Counted from the first letter of the stretch, positions 27,770 to 37,098 are shown. The stretch is DNA of 64,000 nt from an uncultured Streptococcus sp. (GCA_934229725.1 CAKQDX010000003.1:1-64000), one strand, 5' to 3'. Translations and numbers: made by a program. Notes: a model not told the origin generated them from the letters alone.

Positions 27770-30046
27770 ATGACTATAAACCAACTGCTTCAAAAGCTGG
27801 AGTCTACCAGCCCCATTCTCCAAGCGAACTTTGGAATCGAGCGTGAAAGTCTGCGTGTCGATAGGCAAGGACAGCTGGCGCATACGCCTCACCCATCCTG
27901 TCTGGGAGCTCGTAGTTTCCACCCCTATATTCAGACTGACTTTTGTGAGTTTCAGATGGAACTCATTACGCCAGTTGCCAAATCCACCACTGAGGCTCGT
28001 CGCTTTTTGGGAGCCATTACCGATGTAGCCGGACGTTCTATCAGTAAAGACGAACTTCTCTGGCCCCTATCTATGCCACCTCGCATCAAATCCCAAGAGA
28101 TTCAAGTTGCCCAACTGGAAAATGAATTTGAACGTCATTATCGTAACTACTTGGCTGAAAAATACGGAACTAAACTACAAGCTATCTCAGGTATCCACTA
28201 TAATATGGAACTTGGAAAAGATTTGGTTGAGGCCCTATTCCATGAAAGTGACCAGACTGATATGATTGCTTTCAAAAATGCCCTCTATCTTAAGTTGGCT
28301 CAGAACTATTTGCGCTACCGTTGGGTGATTACCTACCTCTTTGGCGCTGCACCTATTGCTGAGCAAGGCTTCTTTGACCAAGAGGTACCAGAACCCGTGC
28401 GTTCCTTCCGCAACAGTGACCACGGTTATGTCAATAAGGAAGAAATCCAAGTATCCTTTGCAAGCCTGGAAGATTATGTCTCTGCCATTGAGAACTATAT
28501 CGAACAAGGTGATTTGATTGCCGAGAAGGAATTTTATTCAGCTGTTCGTTTCCGTGGCCAAAAGTCTAATCGTTCCTTCCTGGACAAGGGAATCACCTAT
28601 CTGGAATTCCGTAACTTCGACCTCAACCCCTTTGAGCGTATCGGTATTAGCCAGACTACTATGGACACCGTACACTTGCTCATTTTAGCCTTCCTTTGGC
28701 TTGATAGCCCTGAAAATGTTGATCAAGCCCTGACTCAAGGTCACGCGCTGAATGAGAAAATTGCCCTCTCTCATCCTTTAGAGCCACTACCAGCTGAAGC
28801 CGAGGCTGAAACGAAGGATATTGTTAAGGCCCTAGACCAATTGGTTCAACACTTTGGACTTGGTGACTATCATCAAGATTTGGTTAAGCAAGTCAAGGCA
28901 GCCTTTGCGGATCCAAGCCAAACGCTCTCTGCTCAACTCTTACCTTATATCAAAGACAAGTCCCTAGCTGACTTTGCCTTGAACAAGGCTCTGGCCTATC
29001 ATGACTACGATTGGACCGCCCATTATGCTCTCAAGGGCTACGAAGAGATGGAACTTTCTACTCAGATGTTGCTTTTTGATGCTATCCAAAAGGGGATCAA
29101 TTTCGACATTTTGGATGAACAAGACCAATTCCTCAAACTCTGGCACAAAGACCATGTCGAATACGTCAAGAACGGTAATATGACTTCCAAAGACAACTAC
29201 GTGGTGCCTCTTGCCATGGCCAATAAGACTGTGACTAAGAAGATTCTAGCAGATGCTGGTTTTCCAGTTCCTGCTGGTGACGAATTTACCAGCCTTGAGC
29301 AAGGGCTTGCCTATTACCCTCTGATCAAGAACAAACAAATCGTGGTCAAACCAAAATCAACCAACTTTGGTTTGGGAATCTCCATTTTCCAAGAACCTGC
29401 CAGTCTTGAAAACTATCAAAAAGCCCTTGAAATTGCCTTCGCGGAAGATACCGCCGTCCTGGTTGAAGAATTTATCCCAGGTACTGAATACCGTTTCTTC
29501 ATCTTGGACGGGCATTGTGAAGCTGTCCTCCTTCGTGTTGCTGCCAATGTCGTTGGGGATGGCAAACACACTATACGTGAATTGGTTGCTCAGAAAAATG
29601 CCAATCCTTTGCGAGGCCACGACCACCGCTCACCACTTGAAATCATTGCCTTAGGAGACATCGAGCAACTGATGTTGGCCCAACAAGGCTACACACCTGA
29701 CGATGTCCTTCCTGATGGGGAGAAGGTTAACCTACGCCGTAACTCTAACATCTCTACAGGTGGCGACTCTATTGATGTCACTGAGACTATGGATTCCTCT
29801 TACCAAGAATTGGCCGCAGCCATGGCAACTAGCATGGGAGCCTGGGCTTGTGGGGTTGACCTGATAATTCCAGATGAAACCCAAATTGCCAGTAAGGAAA
29901 ATCCACATTGTACCTGCATTGAGCTTAACTTTAACCCTTCAATGTATATGCACACCTACTGTGCTGAAGGACCGGGGCAAGCTATCACTCCAAAAATCCT
30001 GGACAAGCTTTTCCCAGAATTAGTAGCCCATAAACATCAAAACTAA
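27770..30046 (+). CDS. gshAB: Bifunctional glutamate-cysteine ligase / glutathione synthetase
   Basis: This 758-aa cytoplasmic fusion enzyme makes glutathione in two ATP-dependent steps: Glu + Cys to gamma-Glu-Cys, then addition of Gly. It is also called GshF. Residues 1 to about 460 are the GshA-like ligase (NFGIERESLRV, QTDFCEFQMELITP, GIHYNMEL). From about 475 to 745 an ATP-grasp domain supplies the second reaction (VVKPKSTNFGLGI, VEEFIPGTEYRFFILDG, CIELNFNPSMYMH). The length matches the usual streptococcal GshAB (about 750 aa). An AAAGGTGA site precedes the ATG, and a TATAAT -10 box lies at 27729-27734. It is monocistronic, with a strong terminator after it. The product supports defence against oxidative stress. 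Confidence 0.96.
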   Translation: MTINQLLQKLESTSPILQANFGIERESLRVDRQGQLAHTPHPSCLGARSFHPYIQTDFCEFQMELITPVAKSTTEARRFLGAITDVAGRSISKDELLWPLSMPPRIKSQEIQVAQLENEFERHYRNYLAEKYGTKLQAISGIHYNMELGKDLVEALFHESDQTDMIAFKNALYLKLAQNYLRYRWVITYLFGAAPIAEQGFFDQEVPEPVRSFRNSDHGYVNKEEIQVSFASLEDYVSAIENYIEQGDLIAEKEFYSAVRFRGQKSNRSFLDKGITYLEFRNFDLNPFERIGISQTTMDTVHLLILAFLWLDSPENVDQALTQGHALNEKIALSHPLEPLPAEAEAETKDIVKALDQLVQHFGLGDYHQDLVKQVKAAFADPSQTLSAQLLPYIKDKSLADFALNKALAYHDYDWTAHYALKGYEEMELSTQMLLFDAIQKGINFDILDEQDQFLKLWHKDHVEYVKNGNMTSKDNYVVPLAMANKTVTKKILADAGFPVPAGDEFTSLEQGLAYYPLIKNKQIVVKPKSTNFGLGISIFQEPASLENYQKALEIAFAEDTAVLVEEFIPGTEYRFFILDGHCEAVLLRVAANVVGDGKHTIRELVAQKNANPLRGHDHRSPLEIIALGDIEQLMLAQQGYTPDDVLPDGEKVNLRRNSNISTGGDSIDVTETMDSSYQELAAAMATSMGAWACGVDLIIPDETQIASKENPHCTCIELNFNPSMYMHTYCAEGPGQAITPKILDKLFPELVAHKHQN

Positions 30047-30059
30047 AATATCATAAAGC

Positions 30060-30096
30060 AAAGCACCTTTATCAACATGTGATAAAGGCGCTTTTT
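30060..30096 (+). terminator. Terminator of gshAB
   Basis: AAAGCACCTTTATCA pairs with TGATAAAGGCGCTTTT around a short ACATG loop with one mismatch, followed by T's. It lies 14 bp past the gshAB stop. On the other strand the T-run is weaker, but it may also serve the convergent gene ending at 30108. Confidence 0.9.
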
Positions 30097-30107
30097 CTAT
30101 GCAAGTA

Positions 30108-30833
30108 CTAGTCTCCTGTCTCCTCTTTGGGGTGAGCTTCCAAGTACTGAATATTTTGAATATAGACGTCTTGAGCCTGATCAAAGGCAGCCTGATTGGT
30201 ATAGGGGTAGTCGATGTAAAATAGGTCCTGCCAGCCGTTAAACTTTTGACTATTGTAAAAGCCTTGAATCTTAGTAGGAAGGAAATCCTTGTTATAACTA
30301 ATGCGCAATTTGAGCAAACTCTTGTCCTGAAACTGCGAAATGATACTGTTAGAGGTTTCTTGATCCTTAAGATCAGACCAAACCCTATCCAAGCGGATGT
30401 CCTGGGTATAGTGGTCGGCTTTAATGCGAGCCTTATCCACAGGCAGCTTTTGAGTCGCCCCTAAGAGGTAGGACAACTCCCCTTGAAAATAATCCTCGAT
30501 GGTCAAATCACCAAGACTAGACCCATACAAGATACCATCCTTAATGGCAATGTTTGATCCAAAGAGTCTTTGATTAGCCACATCAAAGGACATCCCCTCA
30601 TCCTGTCCATAAAGTTTGATAGCGTAGGCATCTCTCACCCGATAGAAATTTTTAGCTACGAGAGCCTTATCAAGGGTTTCCGTTTGCTTGGCTTCCACCT
30701 TGACCTTGGAACTTGTAGGTTTCTTGGTAAAAGCTGTCAAAACCATCAAGCACAAAAGTAGAACGAATATGATCCAGATAGGCATTGTAGACCTGAAGGC
30801 GGTCTTCAGCTTTAACGTGTCTCCATGTTTCAA
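30108..30833 (-). CDS. Single-pass membrane protein of unknown function, overlapping its upstream gene
   Basis: Family not recognised. The reading frame is 241 codons from a TTG at 30833 (AGGAGG 11 bases upstream), or 225 codons from the ATG at 30785. One membrane helix (IWIIFVLLLCLMVLTAF) lies near the N-terminus, and the remaining ~200 residues are hydrophilic and probably extracellular. The start region overlaps the last 164 bp (or 116 bp) of the 514-aa gene in a different frame. Such a long overlap is unusual. It means either strong translational coupling or a frameshift in one gene. Both proteins have the same topology and are likely partners. Confidence 0.6.
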   Translation of the reverse strand: MKHGDTLKLKTAFRSTMPIWIIFVLLLCLMVLTAFTKKPTSSKVKVEAKQTETLDKALVAKNFYRVRDAYAIKLYGQDEGMSFDVANQRLFGSNIAIKDGILYGSSLGDLTIEDYFQGELSYLLGATQKLPVDKARIKADHYTQDIRLDRVWSDLKDQETSNSIISQFQDKSLLKLRISYNKDFLPTKIQGFYNSQKFNGWQDLFYIDYPYTNQAAFDQAQDVYIQNIQYLEAHPKEETGD

Positions 30834-32214
30834 GATCTTTCAAGCCTCCTTTTTTAACAATATCAGCATAGTTTCCACCGTTTAGCACATTCCTCGCATT
30901 TTTCCACTTCTTAATCATTTTACGTCTGATGGCATTATCAGCAGGATGATGAACATCCAGATACGTGTGGCTGTTATTGAGGTAGGCTGGCAAATCAGCA
31001 TTGAGGCCCTTAGACAGACCATAGTTAGCCGAGTCTGTATCGGCAATATCAGCCCCATCCTCTATCTTATAATGCTTAGGATTAGAGTCGATGCTACCAT
31101 CTTTCTTTTTCTTGTAAACATTCCACTCAGATACAAATTTCCCTGTATCCATATTGACAATGAATTCAATAAAGCGGGCATTACTAACACCGTAGGGCCC
31201 CATAATGCTGGTCTGTGGCAGCTGAATTTTCATATTATGCGGATAGGTGAAATCACCTAAAGTTCGATTATGGAAGGAAGCACCTGTGGTGTAATCCAGA
31301 TTAATTTTCTTGTCCTTGCTATAGGCTAAAAGCTTATCCAAATCCGTCTTGCCCTTGTAGTTGGTCCTAATATAGTCCATAGACTGCTTATCAATCCAAG
31401 ATCTGAATAGATGGAGCTTGATGCCTAACTCATCCACACCCAAGCCCTGATCCGTCTGATAGGTTTCCATGATAGCTTCACGGAAGTAGCTATAAAACGG
31501 ACTGGTTGGCTCAAGTTGTTTGGAAAATTTATAGCCCGACTTCCCAAGTTGGAGAAACTGGTACTTATCCACATAAACCTGCATATGGTTCATAACTAAA
31601 TTAAGCTTGTCATGGTTAGGCAATTGAGAAGCTTGGAAAAAGGCTGCATAAGTATCAGAGCCAACTTCCTTACTTTCTTGATCAATGTCATTCAAGGTGT
31701 TGTCAAAGTGATCAAGAGAAGTCTTTTTCATTTTACTTCTTACCTGAGCCACATAGGCTGGCTTAATCGCCTGATCCCAGTGGTCACGAGCTATAATCGC
31801 ATCAGCTTTTTGCGAAATCACAGCCAAGCGTTTCTGATAGGCCTCATCTGTCAAGGCGAGCTTCAGAGCATCCGACGGCGTTGCTTGAACCACAGACAAA
31901 TCCCCATAAGCATCCGACTTTAGGACAAGATTGACCTGTTTATCATAGGAATGATTGATATGGAGAGCTAGACGAATCTTTCCATCCTCCTTACGCACCG
32001 ACATCGGATCAATTTGATAAGATTGGATGACCCCAGCCTGACTCAGAGCCAGTCTGTCTAAATTTTCCAAAGAAGCCTGATAAATGTAGGAAATTTCCGG
32101 GTCTTTGACCCTCTTGACCAGATATTGGTTTCGACGACGGTCGAAAACCACAAGACCAAGTATAAGGATTACAGCCAAGGCACTTGCCAAATACTGTAAA
32201 ATTGCTTTCTTCAT
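30670..32214 (-). CDS. Membrane-anchored protein of unknown function (514 aa)
   Basis: I cannot assign this family with confidence; some streptococcal DUF3114-type proteins come to mind, but this is unchecked. Residues 4-25 form a single membrane helix (ILQYLASALAVILILGLVVF) followed by positively charged residues, so the ~490-residue remainder may lie either inside or outside the membrane. It is rich in Asp, Lys and Tyr and has no cysteines. A middle section reads TYPHNMKIQLPQTS and FIEFIVNMDTGKFVSEWNVY, suggesting a beta-rich domain. The ATG has a GGAAG site, with an extended -10 TATAAT just upstream. It is followed by the overlapping 241-codon gene. Confidence 0.75.
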   Translation of the reverse strand: MKKAILQYLASALAVILILGLVVFDRRRNQYLVKRVKDPEISYIYQASLENLDRLALSQAGVIQSYQIDPMSVRKEDGKIRLALHINHSYDKQVNLVLKSDAYGDLSVVQATPSDALKLALTDEAYQKRLAVISQKADAIIARDHWDQAIKPAYVAQVRSKMKKTSLDHFDNTLNDIDQESKEVGSDTYAAFFQASQLPNHDKLNLVMNHMQVYVDKYQFLQLGKSGYKFSKQLEPTSPFYSYFREAIMETYQTDQGLGVDELGIKLHLFRSWIDKQSMDYIRTNYKGKTDLDKLLAYSKDKKINLDYTTGASFHNRTLGDFTYPHNMKIQLPQTSIMGPYGVSNARFIEFIVNMDTGKFVSEWNVYKKKKDGSIDSNPKHYKIEDGADIADTDSANYGLSKGLNADLPAYLNNSHTYLDVHHPADNAIRRKMIKKWKNARNVLNGGNYADIVKKGGLKDLETWRHVKAEDRLQVYNAYLDHIRSTFVLDGFDSFYQETYKFQGQGGSQANGNP

Positions 32215-32223
32215 AGTACTTCC

Positions 32224-32229
32224 ATTATA
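32224..32229 (-). promoter_or_regulatory. Extended -10 of the 514-aa membrane protein gene
   Basis: TATAAT on the minus strand has TG one base upstream, 10 bases before the ATG at 32214. The -35 is poor. Such a short leader would overlap the ribosome site, so this call is tentative. Confidence 0.35.
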
Positions 32230-32264
32230 TCATAGGACAGCAAATTATCCTGAAAAGAGATGAA

Positions 32265-32288
32265 AAGCAGGTCATATCTAACCTGCTT
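32265..32288 (-). terminator. Terminator of the GNAT gene
   Basis: AAGCAGGT/ACCTGCTT with an 8-base loop is followed by TTTTC on the minus strand. It lies 8 bp past the GNAT stop codon. Confidence 0.7.
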
Positions 32289-32295
32289 CCCTGCC

Positions 32296-32856
32296 TTATA
32301 AATCACTCAAGTGACGATGTTTAATCTTAAAGTCAAAATAAGCATTTTCCTGAAGTTTATGGAAAATCTCTCTGTAAGCTTCTTCATCAAAGTGATCCCC
32401 ACGATAGAGAATCTCAAAACTCAAGCCCTCATATTCCAGAAAGGCATTTGACGTCTTAAAACCATTACGCTTGTAGAAATCCCAACGAGCCGCACGTTGC
32501 TCTGGATTATCATTAGGCTCATCCAAACGCTCCACCTCTAAAACCATGGAACGTGTTGGCCCATAAAACTCCACTAATTTATCAATGATTTCACTACCAT
32601 AGCCATGACTCCTCATTTGAGGAACAATAGCAAAAAAGCTAACATAAAATACCTTGGCATTATAGAGAACTGAGGCAAAGCCAATAAAATCATCTTCGTC
32701 ATAAAAGGCAAAGAAATGATAATCCTCACGACCATCCAGTTGTAAGAACTCACTCAAAGGAATACGTTCTTCCTCTGGAAAGGCCTCATTGTTCAAACGC
32801 TCCACCCTATCTAAATCTGGAAACTCCTTGGTAATTAATTGGCTACGTAAAGCCAT
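32296..32856 (-). CDS. GNAT-family N-acetyltransferase
   Basis: A 186-aa cytoplasmic protein with the GNAT fold, which transfers an acetyl group from acetyl-CoA to an amine. The acetyl-CoA-binding motif A is visible as VPQMRSHGYGSEII (RSHGYG fits R/Q-x-x-G-x-G). Upstream strands FIGFASVLYNAKVFYVSFFAIV and the later FYKRNGFK motif also fit the family. The substrate is not predictable. A GGGGGA site precedes the ATG. It has its own promoter and terminator and is divergent from the AbiE operon. Confidence 0.85.
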   Translation of the reverse strand: MALRSQLITKEFPDLDRVERLNNEAFPEEERIPLSEFLQLDGREDYHFFAFYDEDDFIGFASVLYNAKVFYVSFFAIVPQMRSHGYGSEIIDKLVEFYGPTRSMVLEVERLDEPNDNPEQRAARWDFYKRNGFKTSNAFLEYEGLSFEILYRGDHFDEEAYREIFHKLQENAYFDFKIKHRHLSDL

Positions 32857-32895
32857 AACATTTCCCCCTTTTCTTGATGCTTATATCTATAAGCC

Positions 32896-32923
32896 ATTAT
32901 ATCATCTTGACGAACAGTTGCAA
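32896..32923 (-). promoter_or_regulatory. Promoter of the GNAT gene
   Basis: On the minus strand TTGCAA (32918-32923), a 16-bp spacer and TATAAT (32896-32901) are present, with TG one base before the -10. The ATG is 40 bp downstream. Confidence 0.65.
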
Positions 32924-32984
32924 ACTACAAGGAAGGATGACTAAAAGATTCCGAAGACTTCAGAAACAGCTAGCATCGAAAAAT

Positions 32985-33031
32985 GTTGCGTCTACACTAC
33001 AAAAAAGATAAAATTGATGTATAAACGCAAC
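32985..33031 (+). promoter_or_regulatory. abiE promoter flanked by an inverted-repeat operator
   Basis: A -35 TTGCGT (32986-32991), a 17-bp spacer and a -10 TAAAAT (33009-33014) precede abiEi. An inverted repeat spans the promoter: GTTGCGTCTACA (32985-32996) faces TGTATAAACGCAAC (33018-33031). AbiEi antitoxins are known to bind inverted repeats in their own promoter and repress it, so this is a likely autoregulatory site. Confidence 0.65.
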
Positions 33032-33046
33032 AAAAGGAGGGATAGT

Positions 33047-33637
33047 ATGTCAAATAAAGAAAGAATACTGCACCATCTTGCACATCATAATGGCATCATT
33101 ACTTATAAAGACTGTAAAGCTCTTGGCATACCCACTGTCTATCTAACTAGGTTAGAACAGGAAGGAACTATTTTTCGAGTTGAAAAAGGAATTTATCTAG
33201 ATGCTAACGGGGACTATGACGACTATTTCTTTTTTCAATATAGATTTTCAAAGGCTATCTACTCTTACACATCTGCATTATATCTATTAGGCGTTACTGA
33301 CGAGATCCCTCAATATTTTGAGGTAACTGTACCTAGAGGTTATCGCTTTAACACCCCTCCTTCCAATCTCCTAATCCATACGACAACTAAGAATTTTATC
33401 GAGATTGGGGTCACACGCATTAAAACTCCAATGGGGAACTACGTTCAGGCTTATGACCTAGAGCGAACTATTTGCGATTTAATTATTAACCGAAATCACA
33501 TTGATACAGAACTTTTTGTGAAAACACTTCAGAGTTTTGCTAAAAATCCGAATAAGAATATAGGTAAACTTTATGACTATGCTACTAAAATGCAGGCCAT
33601 AAAAGATATCAAGCAAACTCTGGAGGTTCTTATGTGA
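33047..33637 (+). CDS. abiEi: AbiEi antitoxin of a type IV toxin-antitoxin system
   Basis: This is the antitoxin and repressor of an AbiE system, which aborts phage infection. The protein is 196 aa from the ATG at 33047, chosen because AAAGGAGGG lies just upstream; an in-frame TTG at 33014 would overlap the -10. The N-terminal ~50 residues form a winged helix (ERILHHLAHHNGIITYKDCKALG, then FRVEKGIYLD). The C-terminal part carries the AbiEi domain, with VPRGYRF, IGVTRIKTP and DLERTICDLI. It overlaps the toxin gene by 4 bp (stop TGA within the GTG start region), typical of coupled translation. In known systems it does not bind the toxin, but counteracts it and represses the promoter. Confidence 0.9.
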   Translation: MSNKERILHHLAHHNGIITYKDCKALGIPTVYLTRLEQEGTIFRVEKGIYLDANGDYDDYFFFQYRFSKAIYSYTSALYLLGVTDEIPQYFEVTVPRGYRFNTPPSNLLIHTTTKNFIEIGVTRIKTPMGNYVQAYDLERTICDLIINRNHIDTELFVKTLQSFAKNPNKNIGKLYDYATKMQAIKDIKQTLEVLM

Positions 33638-34476
33638 ACAAAGCAACATTAACCCTACTCTGCCACAAAATCTCTAAGCAAACTGGCTTAACCTTTAACT
33701 CCGTGATGACCTATTATTTTCTTGAAATGATCCTAAAAAAGTTAAGCCAGAGTTCATACTCAAGAAACTATATCTTTAAAGGAGGCTTTCTTCTCTCGAA
33801 TGTCATTGGCGTTGAATCACGTAGTACTGTCGATATTGACTTTCTATTCCAGAACATCACACTATCATTTGAAAATGTTGAGAAGCAACTCAAGGATATT
33901 CTTGCGATTCCAATAGAGGGTATCAATTTTACGCTCCAATCTATAGTTTCTATTAAAGAAAGTGACCTTTACAGTGGGTACCGGGCCAGCATTCTTTGCC
34001 AGCTAGAAAACATCAAACAAATGGTTCATTTAGATATCGCAACAGGGGATATTGTAACGCCACACCCTATTCATTACGACTATAAATCTCTTTTTGAAGA
34101 TGGCCACTTCCCAATCATTGCTTATCCCATTGAAACCATTATTGCTGAAAAGCTACAAACGATATACTCTAGAAACTTTTTGAATAGCCGTAGCAAAGAC
34201 TTTTATGACATATATATTCTTTCAAAATTGAAGAGGGAAGAAATTGACACCTTACAGCTCCAATTAGCCATAAAAAGAACATTTGCATTTCGTGGTACCA
34301 CATTTGATTATAATAAAAATATTGAACTTCTTAAATCATTTAAAAATGATGAAACCCAAAACCAACAATGGCAAAACTACGCAAGAAAATACAGTTATAC
34401 TAATGGTATCTCATTTAAAGAAGTTCTTGATGAAATAATCATGTTGTTAACTCAGCTTCCTTTTAGTAGGGACTGA
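33634..34476 (+). CDS. abiEii: AbiEii nucleotidyltransferase toxin
   Basis: A 280-aa toxin of the DUF1814/AbiEii nucleotidyltransferase family, which stops growth when the antitoxin is lost or a phage infects. Related toxins add nucleotides to the 3' end of tRNAs. Motif I is visible as KGGFLLSNVIGVESRSTVDIDF, with the GG and D-x-D residues intact. The later AEKLQTIYSR and SRSKDFYDIYIL motifs also match. It starts with GTG overlapping the end of abiEi. No break or missing catalytic residue is seen, so the module looks functional. It sits alone between a GNAT gene and glgP and looks like acquired DNA. Confidence 0.9.
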   Translation: MNKATLTLLCHKISKQTGLTFNSVMTYYFLEMILKKLSQSSYSRNYIFKGGFLLSNVIGVESRSTVDIDFLFQNITLSFENVEKQLKDILAIPIEGINFTLQSIVSIKESDLYSGYRASILCQLENIKQMVHLDIATGDIVTPHPIHYDYKSLFEDGHFPIIAYPIETIIAEKLQTIYSRNFLNSRSKDFYDIYILSKLKREEIDTLQLQLAIKRTFAFRGTTFDYNKNIELLKSFKNDETQNQQWQNYARKYSYTNGISFKEVLDEIIMLLTQLPFSRD

Positions 34477-34573
34477 TAAAGTCATTTGATTAGTTTTACT
34501 CACAATATATACAAAGTTATTTTTTCAGGATGAAACCTAGAAACCTACATATATTGAGACTTTGTCTGCAATC

Positions 34574-34608
34574 AAAAACAACGACCATTTCTAGTCGTTG
34601 TCTTTTTT
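34574..34608. terminator. Bidirectional terminator between abiE and glgP
   Basis: ACAACGAC (34578-34585) pairs with GTCGTTGT (34594-34601) and has T-runs on both strands. It lies between the convergent abiEii and glgP genes. Confidence 0.85.
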
Positions 34609-34625
34609 GATGTATTAGCTTTCGC

Positions 34626-37031
34626 TTATTTTTTCAATTCCCAAATTTCTTTAGCGTATTCTGTGATAGTATCATCAGAAGTAAACTTATGAGATTTAGC
34701 AATATTAGCCAAGCTCATGCGTGCCCACTTGTCATGGTCACGATAAAGCGAATCAATTTTCTCTTGAGCTTCTACATAAGCTGCGAAGTCTTCCAAGAGG
34801 AAGTACTCATCGTTATGTGTGATAAGCGCTTCATAGATTTCAGTACCTTCTGATTGAGCATTTGGAATAGTACCATTGACAAAAGTATCAACAACACGAC
34901 GAATCACAGGGTTATTTTCATAAACCGCACGAGAATAGTAATCGTGACGAGCATAGTGTTCGTAAACTTCGTCTTTGTTCATACCGAAGATGACAACATT
35001 TTCGTCACCAACTTCGTCTTTGATTTCAATGTTGGCACCGTCAAGTGTTGCCAAAGTAATAGCACCAGTCATCATGAATTTCATGTTTGATGTACCAGAT
35101 GCTTCCTTAGAAGCCAATGAGATTTGTTCAGAGACATCAGCTGCTGGGATAATAATTTCAGCCAAGCTTACACGGTAGTTTTCAAGGAAAACAACCTTAA
35201 GTTTGCCTTGGAGGCTTTCATCATTATTGACAAGGTTAGCCACTTCATTGATAAGTTTGATAACTGATTTAGCGAAGTGGTATCCAGGAGCAGCTTTGGC
35301 ACCAAAGATGAAGACACGTGGTACCATGTCTTTATCTGGATTATCTTTAAGATCCCAGTAAAGTTTGATAATGTGAAGGAGGTTAAGCAATTGACGTTTG
35401 TAAGCGTGAAGACGTTTAACTTGAACGTCGAAGATAGCATCTGTAGATACTTCAATGCCTGTACTTTCCTTGATGTAGTCTGCCAAACGTTGTTTAGCTG
35501 CTGTCTTAACTTGATAGAATTGATTCAAGACTGCTTTATCATCCAAGTAAGTGGTCAAATTTTCAAGCTCATGGATGTCTTTACGCCAACCGTTACCAAT
35601 CACATCATCAATAGCTGCAGAAAGTTCTGGTGCTGCAATTTGTGTCCAACGACGTTGAACGATACCATTAGTCTTATTATTGAATTTTTCAGGATAAATA
35701 GTATAGAAATCGTGGAGAGTATCTTCTTTAAGAAGCTCTGTGTGAAGTTTAGCAACCCCGTTGACTGAGTGACCACCAATGATTGAAAGGTTAGCCATGT
35801 GCACTTGGTTGTCTTTGACGATACGTGTGCGTTCAATAACATCCGCAGCAACACCACGTCCAGCCATTTCAGCTACATAACGGTTGTCGATTTCCAAGAT
35901 GATTTGGTAAACACGTGGAAGAACACGTTTGAAGAGTTCCTGATCCCATTTTTCAAGGGCTTCTTGAAGAATAGTGTGGTTAGTATAACTCATGGTCTTA
36001 ACAGTGGCATTCCAAGCATCAGTCCATGAGAGTCCGTATTCATCAAGAAGGAGACGCATAAATTCAGCTGGCGCAACTGCTGGGTGAGTGTCATTGATAT
36101 GGACAGAAACTTTTTTATGGATATCTTTCAATGGCAAGCCCATCTTGAGATAAGATTTGATGATTGTTTGGAGACCTGCACTTGTCATGAAGTACTCTTG
36201 AACCAAACGCAATTCTTTACCTTCGACAGTTGAATCATCTGGATAAAGAATAGCTGTGATATTTTTCACACGACGGCGATCTTCCAATGTTCTGTAGTCC
36301 AATTCGTATTCTTCAGGAATTTCAACATCCCAAAGACGAAGGTTGTTAATGACGTCGTTTTGGAAACCAATTTGTGGCACATCGTAAGGAACCGCACGAA
36401 GAACTTGAGCGTTCTTATAAGTTGGAACAATACGGCCTTCTTCGTTAGCTTCAAGGTAAACATCACCATAGAGTTTAACATCTACAATATCATGGTCTTT
36501 ACGAGTTTCCCAAACATTTCCTGTTGAACCAAACCATCCATCTGGCAATTCCACTTGGTAACCATCAACGATACGTTGTTTGAAGAGTCCGTAACGATAA
36601 CGAAGACCATTACCAAAGCCTGGGTAACCAGTAGTTGCAAGTGAGTCCATGAAGGCAGCTGCTAAACGACCAAGACCACCATTACCAAGAGCCATGTCGT
36701 GCTCTGCTTCTACAACTTCACGGAAGTCAATGTCAAGTTCCGCAAAACCTTCTTTAACAACGTCAAGAATACCAAGGTTGAGAAGGTTAGTTTCCAACAT
36801 ACGACCTGGAAGGAACTCAATTGAGAAGTAGTAAGCAATCTTTTCTTGTTTTTCTGAAAGTTCATGGTTACGTTTAATCCATGTGTCTGTGTAATACTTA
36901 CGAATCAAACCAGCCAAGGCTGTAAAAATTTCAGTAGGTGTTGCTTTAGCAACCTTGATGAGTTGTTCTTGGTGAAGCGTGTCTTTAAAGTCACGAATAA
37001 ATTGTTCTGGAGTTAAATTTTCAAGTTGCAT
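34626..37031 (-). CDS. glgP: Glycogen phosphorylase
   Basis: An 801-aa cytoplasmic phosphorylase that cleaves alpha-1,4 links of glycogen or maltodextrin with phosphate, giving glucose-1-phosphate. The pyridoxal-phosphate lysine motif is visible as EASGTSNMKFMMTGAITLATLDGAN. Other conserved blocks are NGGLGRLAAAFMDSLAT, HINDTHPAVA and RLHAYKRQLLN. The length is normal for the family. An AAGGA site precedes the ATG. It is the last gene of the glycogen cluster, but is separated from glgA by 499 bp with hairpins and palindromes, so it may have its own control. An extended -10-like TGAGATAAT lies 30 bp upstream. Confidence 0.95.
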   Translation of the reverse strand: MQLENLTPEQFIRDFKDTLHQEQLIKVAKATPTEIFTALAGLIRKYYTDTWIKRNHELSEKQEKIAYYFSIEFLPGRMLETNLLNLGILDVVKEGFAELDIDFREVVEAEHDMALGNGGLGRLAAAFMDSLATTGYPGFGNGLRYRYGLFKQRIVDGYQVELPDGWFGSTGNVWETRKDHDIVDVKLYGDVYLEANEEGRIVPTYKNAQVLRAVPYDVPQIGFQNDVINNLRLWDVEIPEEYELDYRTLEDRRRVKNITAILYPDDSTVEGKELRLVQEYFMTSAGLQTIIKSYLKMGLPLKDIHKKVSVHINDTHPAVAPAEFMRLLLDEYGLSWTDAWNATVKTMSYTNHTILQEALEKWDQELFKRVLPRVYQIILEIDNRYVAEMAGRGVAADVIERTRIVKDNQVHMANLSIIGGHSVNGVAKLHTELLKEDTLHDFYTIYPEKFNNKTNGIVQRRWTQIAAPELSAAIDDVIGNGWRKDIHELENLTTYLDDKAVLNQFYQVKTAAKQRLADYIKESTGIEVSTDAIFDVQVKRLHAYKRQLLNLLHIIKLYWDLKDNPDKDMVPRVFIFGAKAAPGYHFAKSVIKLINEVANLVNNDESLQGKLKVVFLENYRVSLAEIIIPAADVSEQISLASKEASGTSNMKFMMTGAITLATLDGANIEIKDEVGDENVVIFGMNKDEVYEHYARHDYYSRAVYENNPVIRRVVDTFVNGTIPNAQSEGTEIYEALITHNDEYFLLEDFAAYVEAQEKIDSLYRDHDKWARMSLANIAKSHKFTSDDTITEYAKEIWELKK

Positions 37032-37098
37032 AGAAATCCTTTCTTAATTGCCATTATCTCAAATGCAATTTAAAGCAGTCGGTCACAAGATACCCCCT

